IMG/VR virus record: IMGVR_UViG_3300020429_000012
Coordinates: 1 to 23,040 of that record
Length of the DNA stretch: 23,040 nt
Source: a virus
Strand: one strand, 5' to 3'
The notes under the pieces are model-generated. The model did no database searches, was not told the DNA's origin, and saw only the letters and a list, made by a program, of their open reading frames with translations. Both the position numbers and the translations under genes were made by a program. Shown here piece by piece: positions 1-7,500 of the stretch. Numbering within the stretch: position 1 is the stretch's first letter; each line of letters opens with the position of its first letter.

Positions 1-520
1 TTTTAGAATTAGTTAAAACTGAATTACCCATATAGCCATGAAAGCCACATTGATAATGCAAAACCAATGGTGTTGTATCAGATATTGTTATTTCGGTATA
101 TGCTCCTGATTGCCCTGCTGTACCATTTATAGTTACACCAGTGCTATATAAAGTTGATTTATCCGCTTCTAAATAAAATTTCAAAGGGTGATTGCTATTA
201 CTTGAATCTGATTGAATAAATCTATATGTATTTCCGGGTGTAAGACTTAAAAAAGGAGAAAAAACACCATTAATTTTATAACCTAAACTTGAGCCTTGAC
301 CGTTATATCTGTGTGCAGAGGTTTTACTAGCAACTGTAACTGTATAAGTAATTGTTGAGCTACTAAACGAGCCTAAAAGTTCGCCAGCTTCCCAAACATA
401 ACCTGAGTCATTTTCTGTAAATAACTTTGCGAGTGCTGTATCTATACCGATTTCACCTACAGCTAAGTCAGAGGAACTTGGCTTGGAAGTTCCTCTTTTA
501 TGTTTAATAACATTTGCCAT
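1..520 (-). CDS. Tail fibre protein with cupredoxin-like domain (partial, C-terminus off window)
   Basis: An open frame starts with ATG at 518-520 behind a good Shine-Dalgarno sequence (AAGAGGT) and runs 173 codons to the window edge without a stop. The N-terminus (MANVIKHKRGTSKPSSSDLA, then VGE) resembles the start of many phage fibre proteins and is also similar to the start of the next fibre upstream. Residues about 56-168 form a beta-rich domain that I read as cupredoxin-like, with 'PGNTYRF', 'QSDSSNSNHP' and 'YQCGFHGYMGN'. His111, Cys158, His161 and Met164 match the type 1 copper ligand set (His, then C-x2-H-x2-M). It follows the other fibre genes, so it is probably an exposed tail fibre or tip component. 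Copper binding is inference. The family assignment rests on motif recognition only. Confidence 0.8.
   Translation of the reverse strand, partial: MANVIKHKRGTSKPSSSDLAVGEIGIDTALAKLFTENDSGYVWEAGELLGSFSSSTITYTVTVASKTSAHRYNGQGSSLGYKINGVFSPFLSLTPGNTYRFIQSDSSNSNHPLKFYLEADKSTLYSTGVTINGTAGQSGAYTEITISDTTPLVLHYQCGFHGYMGNSVLTNSK
17..355 (-). other. Cupredoxin-like domain, copy 1 (fibre protein)
   Basis: Residues about 56-168 of the partial fibre protein. The possible ligands are His111, Cys158, His161 and Met164. The order and spacing C-x2-H-x2-M resemble plastocyanin-type sites, which use C-x2-H-x4-M. The domain aligns by eye with the insert in the L-like protein: both carry ING, P.LSL, GNTY, F.QSDSSN, HP, then C..H...MGN. 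Confidence 0.6.
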
Positions 521-555
521 AATAAATACCTCTTAATTTTAATGATGGTTACTTA

Positions 556-2019
556 TCAGAATGATCCTCCATCGAGTTCTATACCATCTATTGAACCACC
601 AGTAATAGCAACATTATTTGCAGCTTGAGTAGCCATTGATCCTAAACCAAGACTTGTTCTAGCTGTAGCACCAGACTCAAGAACAAAATTAGATCCATCT
701 CCTACAATAAAACCTCCATTACTAGGACTTAAGCCAGCAATATCTGTTAATTGAGCATCTAAACCTTGTTTTGCATTTAATTGAGTTTGAATTGAGGAAG
801 TAACACCCACCACATAATTCAATTCATTAGTCGATAATGTTGCTCCATCTAAAATTGCCACCTCAGCAGCAGTTAATAAAGCTAATGCAGCAGAAGCCCC
901 AGATTGACAGCCTGCTAAATTTGTTAAATCTGCATCTAAAGGCTGTTTATTATTTAATTGAGTTTGTACAGAAGAAGTTACACCATCGAGATAATTTAGC
1001 TCTGTGACATTAGCAGTGATGCCGTCCAAGACGTTCAATTCATTCACACTACTGGTGATTCCATCTAAGACGTTTAGCTCAGAAGCATTTGCAGTAACAC
1101 CATTCAATTTTGAAACTGGTAAAGATCCAGTTATTGAACTAGCTGCTAAATCTAAAGCTATTTTTGCAGATTCAAAAACTAAACCACCATTTGCTTTTAA
1201 ATCAACATCGAACTCATTACCAGTTTTTGTAAGACCATTTCCAGCAGTCGCTCCAGCTACTCCCGAAAACTGAGTAAAGGCAAGGTTGTTGGAATTAACT
1301 ATATCGCTTCCTTTATTAGTCGAGCAAACAAATCCAACATCTCCAAAGCTTGAGCCTTGTTCTACGAATGTAAATACTCCAGCAGCAGATGCACCATTTG
1401 CTAAGTCAGCCGATCTTGACCATGCACCAGCAGCACAAACGTAAATACCATTCTCGGTTGCTGTATTTTGGTCTTTTACTAAAACCCTATCTCCAGCAGA
1501 AACAGAAACCCCATCTATTGTTTGAGTACCAGAAAGTGTAAGATTCGTAGTGCTTGCCACGACCACAGAATCTTTGACATCTAATCCTTGAGCGACTCCA
1601 TCCACATAGCCTTTTGTTGCTAAATGTGCATCAGCACTGGGGTCAACACCACTTATAGGAGAGGTTGCTGAAGCAAGCTGATCTAATCTTTGTGCTTGAA
1701 TAGAAGAAGCCAGATCACTTATCTTTGACGCACTTAGACTTGGAATGTCGCTGTCTTGTAAAGCACGAAAATCCGGTGCTGCATCACTACCACTGGCCGG
1801 TCCTGCCAAGACTGAATTTGCTGCTCTTGCAGTATCTTTGTCAAAGAAAGCACCCTTTCCACCAATTTTTATAATTTGTGTAGCGGAACCTCCTGCACCT
1901 CCACTGCCCTTACCGTAGTAAACAATTTCATTTGCTTCTGTTACTGCCTGCTCTCCATTAGCTAATGAAGATGGTGCTGATGATCCAGTGGATCTTTTTG
2001 TTCTTAATGTGGCTGCCAT
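556..2019 (-). CDS. Tail fibre protein with ELNxLDG repeats
   Basis: A 487-residue fibre-like protein. The N-terminus (MAATLRTKRSTGSSAPSSLA, then NGE) is the same type of module as in the next fibre. A Gly-rich stretch follows at 36-55. Residues about 146-252 form a domain common in phage fibres ('VSAGDRVLVKDQ', 'ENGIYVCAAGAW'). Residues 313-352 hold three tandem 13-residue repeats of the type ELN(V/Y)LDG(I/V)T. A longer unit, ELNY..GVTSS(V/I)QTQLN.KQ.LDA.LT, occurs at about 340 and again at about 399. The C-terminus is DGGSF, like the DGGNF end of the upstream collagen-like protein. The start ATG has no clear Shine-Dalgarno sequence in its 41-base leader. Role: probably host recognition or fibre shaft; the receptor is unknown. 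Confidence 0.85.
   Translation of the reverse strand: MAATLRTKRSTGSSAPSSLANGEQAVTEANEIVYYGKGSGGAGGSATQIIKIGGKGAFFDKDTARAANSVLAGPASGSDAAPDFRALQDSDIPSLSASKISDLASSIQAQRLDQLASATSPISGVDPSADAHLATKGYVDGVAQGLDVKDSVVVASTTNLTLSGTQTIDGVSVSAGDRVLVKDQNTATENGIYVCAAGAWSRSADLANGASAAGVFTFVEQGSSFGDVGFVCSTNKGSDIVNSNNLAFTQFSGVAGATAGNGLTKTGNEFDVDLKANGGLVFESAKIALDLAASSITGSLPVSKLNGVTANASELNVLDGITSSVNELNVLDGITANVTELNYLDGVTSSVQTQLNNKQPLDADLTNLAGCQSGASAALALLTAAEVAILDGATLSTNELNYVVGVTSSIQTQLNAKQGLDAQLTDIAGLSPSNGGFIVGDGSNFVLESGATARTSLGLGSMATQAANNVAITGGSIDGIELDGGSF
964..1083 (-). repeat. Tandem 13-codon ELNxLDG repeats in fibre gene
   Basis: Three adjacent 39-base units encode ELNVLDGITSSVN, ELNVLDGITANVT and ELNYLDGVTSSVQ (residues 313-352). 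The DNA of the units is similar but not identical. A fourth, diverged unit (ELNYVVGVTSSIQ) lies at about 790-830. Confidence 0.75.
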
Positions 2020-2060
2020 GATTTTAAATTTTGATTAAAAGGCTGTGATAGCAAGAGGTT

Positions 2061-2276
2061 TCAGAAATTCCCACCATCGACTAATGACGTAATTGTATTT
2101 ACGTTATTAGCAATAATTTTGTTATTAGAGGAATCAAAGGTTAAAACTGAACCTTCAACAGCGTTAGTAGTGTCTATATCAACACTACCAGCGTCCCCTT
2201 TAGGACCCTGTGGCCCGGCTGTAACTACCTCTACAATTTTTGCGGAATTAACAGACACTTGATTATTAGTAGTCAT
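2061..2276 (-). CDS. Small collagen-like tail accessory protein
   Basis: A 71-residue protein with a short collagen-like run (GPQGPKGDAG, residues about 21-30), a module that promotes trimer formation in phage fibres. Before it comes 'KIVEVVTA'; after it comes a short beta-rich segment ending in DGGNF. The ATG overlaps the stop of the upstream gene by one base (TAATG), so translation is probably coupled. The size and position suggest a small trimeric spike or adaptor between fibre components. No enzymatic motif is visible. The shared DGG(N/S)F end with the next fibre suggests a common assembly or capping peptide, which is inference. Confidence 0.7.
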   Translation of the reverse strand: MTTNNQVSVNSAKIVEVVTAGPQGPKGDAGSVDIDTTNAVEGSVLTFDSSNNKIIANNVNTITSLVDGGNF

Positions 2277-2629
2277 TACCTAGTATATCCCTCTGATACA
2301 TTTATACGACCTTCTTCATAAAATTCTTCATTTCCATCAGGGTCTATTAACTTTACATCATATTCGAGAACATCAGGAAAATGTTCTGTAGTTTCTTTTG
2401 GTGCTTTCAAAGTAAATTGACCATTAGGCCGATCATCATATACAACATTAAAATCACAATATTTTAAAAAACGCTCTTCGTCCCATGCAGTTGCTAAAAC
2501 AGTAAATCCTGTTAAGTCCATTTTTGTTTTACTTTCACCGTCTAATGAACGGTTATAGTAAATTCTTGTTTCTCTCCAATCAGAGCCACGTTGAATAATA
2601 AAATTTCGCAATGCAGGAATAATAGCCAT
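2276..2629 (-). CDS. Ig-like / BppU N-terminal-like tail accessory protein
   Basis: A 117-residue beta-rich protein. The pattern 'IIQRGSDWRE', 'MDLTGFTVLATAW', 'NGQFTLKAPKETTEHFP', 'YDVKLIDPDGN', then 'EEGRINVSEGYTR' fits the immunoglobulin-like domain found at the N-terminus of baseplate upper proteins and as small stand-alone proteins near phage fibres. There is no catalytic motif. The preceding gene stops 6 bases upstream, and the collagen-like gene starts at this gene's own stop codon. It is likely an adaptor between the tail tip and the fibres. The family assignment is by pattern and could be wrong in detail. Confidence 0.6.
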   Translation of the reverse strand: MAIIPALRNFIIQRGSDWRETRIYYNRSLDGESKTKMDLTGFTVLATAWDEERFLKYCDFNVVYDDRPNGQFTLKAPKETTEHFPDVLEYDVKLIDPDGNEEFYEEGRINVSEGYTR

Positions 2630-2635
2630 AGTTAA

Positions 2636-2911
2636 TTAAGAAGCATCATCAGGTTCTTCAACTTCTTCATCAGATTTTAAAGGAATAACATCTGCTGTAG
2701 GAGTTGGTTCTTCTTCATTATAAACTTCAAGTTTTCCTTCTAGTTTAGCTACTGTTATAGCTATATTATTTTGTTGAGTTTCAAAATTTTTAATTTGTTG
2801 ATTAGCTTCATTTTTTACAAGATTTATTTGTTCTCCTAATTTTTTATGCTCAGAAATTAAATTTTGTATTTGTTGTTTTGCAAGTTCTCTGCGTTCAGAA
2901 ATAGAAGACAT
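2636..2911 (-). CDS. Small coiled-coil protein with acidic tail
   Basis: A 91-residue protein of unknown function. Residues 1-67 are highly charged and Gln/Asn-rich with a heptad-like pattern (for example 'LGEQINLVKNEANQQIKNFE'), which predicts a long helical coiled coil. The last 25 residues are acidic and Pro-containing, ending EEVEEPDDAS. There is no signal peptide or membrane segment, which argues against a spanin. No Shine-Dalgarno sequence precedes the ATG; the 41-base leader is very AT-rich. Its place among fibre genes suggests a fibre assembly factor or a trimeric connector, but the sequence does not show this. Confidence 0.6.
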   Translation of the reverse strand: MSSISERRELAKQQIQNLISEHKKLGEQINLVKNEANQQIKNFETQQNNIAITVAKLEGKLEVYNEEEPTPTADVIPLKSDEEVEEPDDAS

Positions 2912-2952
2912 TTAGATAAATATAATTAAAAGGATTATAAATCATTTTCTAT

Positions 2953-4563
2953 TTATAAACCGTGTTTATGTTTTTTTTCTAATTCTTTTATTGCTTCAAT
3001 TAATAATCCAACTATGTTGCCATAAGAAACACTTTTATATTCACCGTCAACTACAACCTCTGGTAATATTTGTTCTACTTCTTGTGCTATAACTCCAATC
3101 CCTTTACCAGCAAAATCTTTTCTATCAAATGTAACACCTCTAAGTTTTTTAACAGTTTCTAATGCGTTTGGTATTGTTTTTATATTTTCTTTTAAACGCT
3201 CATCTGAATAAGCTGTTACGTTACCTATCGCTGTCCAATTCCCTGAGTTATCCATATAAGAACCAAGATTACCATCAGTTTTTTTGAATCCTATATAACT
3301 TGCGTCATTTAAAAGCCCTCTTGTTGTACCACCACCAGAAATATTTAACCCATTAAATGTTGGAGTATTGCTTGTGTTTAAAGATTGATCTGCTGTATAA
3401 GTGGTATAGCCAGCACCATTTGTTAATTGATTGTTATTTGTAACAGCAGATGGAATTGTTGGAGTGCCTGTCAAAGCTGTATAAGGAATACTTGTCAGAG
3501 AAGAACCATTCCCACTAAAAGATCCTGATACTGTGCCTGTAACTTGTAAATCTCCATTTACTTTTGCTGCTGTTTTTATATCAAATAAACTGCTTGAAGA
3601 TGATAAATATTGTGAGCCACCTTCAGACATTAAAAATACTGTATCGCCTTGTAATTGCAAAGCATCACCATCTGCACCTAAATAAGCACTTCCCTCGCTA
3701 TTTTCTAATCTAATAAATGTGCCATTAGCATCTGTTCTTTTTATATGAAGTAACTCACTAGGATTATCAAAATTACCTATACCAAAATTTCCAGCACTAT
3801 CAAAAACACCCCTTATCGTATTCGATGTTTTAAATAACATATCAGCAGCTTCATTAGCTTCAAAAATAAAATCGCCAGTTCCCCTATGTTTTAATTCAGT
3901 TGCAGAATTAGCTCCAGAATTAGTTCTAACAAGCCTACAGCCATAATCTGTATAAGTATCATCACCAACTAAATCAATATACGCACTTCTATTGCCTGAT
4001 CCCCCCTCTCCTATTTCCATGCGAGCATCATTAGAACCGTTTTGCAGTCTAAAATTACCAATGATGTCTAAAGTAAATGATGGATTTTCATTGTTAATTC
4101 CTACTTCACCATTACTTTCAATAGTTATTCTTGGAGTGCTATTAGTAGCTAGTGCTAATTCATTAGATGCTGGTAAATACAGACCATTTGAAGGGGCGGT
4201 AGATCCTGTAACATTTACTCTTGCAGCTTGTAACTGATCTGTAGCTGTAACATCATCTCCTGAGACTACTCCTGTGCCAGTAATATTTGTAGCTTCTAAA
4301 TTTACAAATTTATGAGTTCCAGAGTTACCTTCAAGTCTTTCCCAACCATTATTTGCAGCATTTCTGCGTTCAAAATAATTATTAGATGCGTTCCATCTTA
4401 TTGATCTTGAACCCCAATCTGTTGAATTATCTGCTGGTAAATTACTAGGTGCTGGAGATAAATCTGTTGAATATAAAGAGCCTACAACTTCATCTCTGTA
4501 TTTAAGCTCAGTTATAAAATCAGTATATGTGCTTGTTAAGCTTGGTTTTGTCCAGTTAGTCAT
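2953..4563 (-). CDS. Tail fibre/spike with C-terminal S74 intramolecular chaperone
   Basis: A 536-residue fibre. The C-terminal part (about 451-536) is a peptidase S74 intramolecular chaperone domain: 'AYSDERLKENIKTI', 'GVTFDRKDFAGKGIGVIAQE' and a final helix 'LLIEAIKELEKKHKH'. In this family the domain trimerises the fibre and then cleaves itself off with a Ser-Lys dyad; Ser453 and Lys458 are the candidates here. The body (about 90-445) is low-complexity beta structure rich in Gly, Asn, Ser and Thr, including 'SGSFSGNGSSLTSIPYTALT', a motif common before S74 domains. A good Shine-Dalgarno sequence (AAGAGGTG) precedes the ATG, directly after the J-like gene. The self-chaperone would explain why no separate fibre assembly gene of the lambda Tfa type is seen. 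Confidence 0.88.
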   Translation of the reverse strand: MTNWTKPSLTSTYTDFITELKYRDEVVGSLYSTDLSPAPSNLPADNSTDWGSRSIRWNASNNYFERRNAANNGWERLEGNSGTHKFVNLEATNITGTGVVSGDDVTATDQLQAARVNVTGSTAPSNGLYLPASNELALATNSTPRITIESNGEVGINNENPSFTLDIIGNFRLQNGSNDARMEIGEGGSGNRSAYIDLVGDDTYTDYGCRLVRTNSGANSATELKHRGTGDFIFEANEAADMLFKTSNTIRGVFDSAGNFGIGNFDNPSELLHIKRTDANGTFIRLENSEGSAYLGADGDALQLQGDTVFLMSEGGSQYLSSSSSLFDIKTAAKVNGDLQVTGTVSGSFSGNGSSLTSIPYTALTGTPTIPSAVTNNNQLTNGAGYTTYTADQSLNTSNTPTFNGLNISGGGTTRGLLNDASYIGFKKTDGNLGSYMDNSGNWTAIGNVTAYSDERLKENIKTIPNALETVKKLRGVTFDRKDFAGKGIGVIAQEVEQILPEVVVDGEYKSVSYGNIVGLLIEAIKELEKKHKHGL

Positions 4564-7500
4564 TTAAACACCTCTTACAGTAAAGTCTACAGTTCCAGCA
4601 ACACCGTTGCCATTGTTATCAAACAAAAATACTTTAAAGCCATCTGCCGGATTTGCAGAATCTACAAAATCATAAATAGCATATTTTGCACTAGAACTTG
4701 ACCCTCTAATTGTAAGAGAAATAGCATCAACATCTACAAAAGTTTCAGTGAAATTAACTTGTTTTCCTGTCCCTTGACTATCTGATGCAGATACAGTTGT
4801 ACTGCCTTGATCTGTTTTTCTTTTTAAAAATGTTTTTGTTTTTAAACTTTGTACTCTTATTAAGTCATCATTAGCTGATCCTGTAAAAACAAATTTTACT
4901 TTTATATATCTAAAATTAGTTCCTAATACATTTGATGCCCCAATACCTCTACTTGTATAGGTAACACCATCAAGAGAAGTAAATATCTCAGGAGTAACAG
5001 TTGTTGATCCTAATGTCACAGTTGAATCTAAACCAAGTGTTGATTCAATTCTTACTGAAGCTATAACCGCACCTGTATCTATGACTTCCTCGTAACTCCC
5101 TGTGTTTTCAGTAGGTAAAGCATAAACAGTGGTAGCACCATAAACACCAAAAGTTCTAGTCGTATCATTGTCATTTGGGTCAAAGTGTTGTTTCCAAGTC
5201 CTAGAAGTATTGACATTAAAAAACAACCCTCCTTCCGCTAAAAATCCATTTACTATAGTACCGCTAAATGTACTATCTACTTCATCTGTTAAGACAAAAT
5301 CAGGAGGTTGATTGACTTTAGCAACTGTTGAGCCTTGAACTCCTTCTACTCCTGCACTATTTACAGGTAAAAGTATATATGTAAAATCACCAGCAACTTG
5401 TTCAAAAACTGTTGTAAAAGTTCCTTGTTTTTGTCCAACTAAATTTGAAGCATCAGTAGTATTCCTATATATGTTGTAATGAATTATAGGTAATTGATTT
5501 GATGAAACATTACTTTCAGTCCATCTTAATAACACATTATTATCAATAACTTCATTCCTTAAATTTGTTACTGCACTAGGGATTTCAACAGAAAATAACA
5601 CTTCTGACAATGCTCCAAGATTATTATTTGTATCTACTGCTCTAACAAAATATTTTTGTTGTAAATCAGTCCATAAAACTCTTTCTGTGACTTGTGTACC
5701 ATTTTGCTGAAAGTCAGCTATGCCAGCAGTTGTAGCGGTTCCAGACTCTCTATAAATTTTATAATCTTTAATTGGTAATCCATTACTTAAAGGTGTTACT
5801 GAATCCCAGCTAACAAAAGCACTATCAGATTTTATGACTGCGGTTAAATTTAGTGGGGCTGGTGGGGCTGCAAGGACAGGATCAGGATAGTTAGCTATGC
5901 CAGTTCTTCCTATATCTCCTCTAAAACCATTAGCATCTAAAGCTACAACAAAAAATCTAACAGCAGTTCCAACTACAAAACTTGAATCAATATCTAACAC
6001 ATAGCTATCTGAATTTATTTTATCTACTAATGTTGCATCATTTATATCAGTAATCGAATTACCACTACGTCTAATTTCATATTCTTTAATTTTTGTATTA
6101 CCTTGTGTAGGCTCAGACCAAAATAATCTAAGTTTTGTACCTTCAAAAGCAAAATTAATATTTGGTGCTGCTGTATTTACAAACGGTATTACTTTTGAAA
6201 TTAAAGAACCTTCTCTGCCAATAATATCAAATGCTTTTATTCGTATGGTTCTATCAGTATTAAAATTAACTGGCAGTGTAAAAGTTGTAGAACTTACCTT
6301 CCCTAGACTTGTAGCATCATCAAAAATTTCATATTCTTTTATAGCAAATTGACCAGTTCCTAATGATGGTTCTGTCCAGTTAATAATTAAATTATCATCT
6401 TTATATTCATGCGTGATTGTATTTACATCTATAGAAGGTGGATTATTTATACTTATTGATGCTGTTCTATTTTGAGAACTTAAATTTCCATCAGAATCTA
6501 TAGCTTTTATTGAATAAACTTTTGCATTGTCTGTTTTGCTTGGCAAAGTTGGAACTAAAACATTTGTTGTATCAAATTCACCAATTAATATTCCTGTATC
6601 AAAATTACCACCTTCTTTAATGACATAACCTCTTATATCTAAATCACTGAAACTTGGAGCTACAGCTTCAATAGGTGTCCAAGTTAATCTAATACCTAAG
6701 TTGGGATCTATTTCCCCAGCAAAAGTATCACTAACTCTACTAGGAGGTGTATTTTTGCCTTGAACTGTTAAAGACGTTTCTAAGGTATCTGTTGATTTTC
6801 TTCCAGATCCACTTACACTTTTAACTTTAAAATTAAAAACAGAACTTGTAGCAGTGTTTACATTGACATCATCAATATCAAAACTAGGACTTTGAGTAGT
6901 AACTACAATTTCTGATTTATTATCTTGATTATATATAAGCTCATATTTGCTTATACCCTCTACAGGTTTCCACTGAACAATAACTCTTACCTTAATCTGA
7001 TCTCTATATTTATATAAGGACTCAATAGGATAATTTACAGTAGTACCATCTGATAAGACTGCATTAGCAAACCTTTCTGGTGCTATAGGTATTTCATCAA
7101 GGTTCGTAATATCTCGATGCTGTAATGTTTCTAACTGCTCTACATGTGCATATTTTGATTCATTATGAGATACTGCGGAAATATTAAATGTAAAATCATC
7201 TCCTTCTTCTACTGCAACAACTTTAAATTGTCTTGAATTAATAGTTTGTGCAGAATTACCTGTAGTTTCTAAAACCCATGTAGTCCCTATGTTTGGAGTT
7301 TGATCTTGAAAGGTATCTATATAATCGGGATTTTCTTGAAGTGAACTTATAAAAGGTTTATTGCCATTTGAATCATTTATTTTTATTTGAAATTTACCAT
7401 TAATTACAATTTTTTTATTTGTAACATCAATAGAACTTATTGCTTTTTTGCTCACTTGACCATCAGGCATAATTACACTCACAAATCCATTTAGATTTGG

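Noticed and set aside
2636-2911. Coiled-coil protein as a spanin or holin
   Set aside because: It has no signal peptide, lipobox or membrane segment, and its neighbours are fibre genes rather than lysis genes.
2934-2939. TATAAT on the minus strand before the coiled-coil gene
   Set aside because: No -35-like sequence lies at 16-18 bases and there is no extended -10. It sits in a very AT-rich 41-base gap, so I do not call a promoter.
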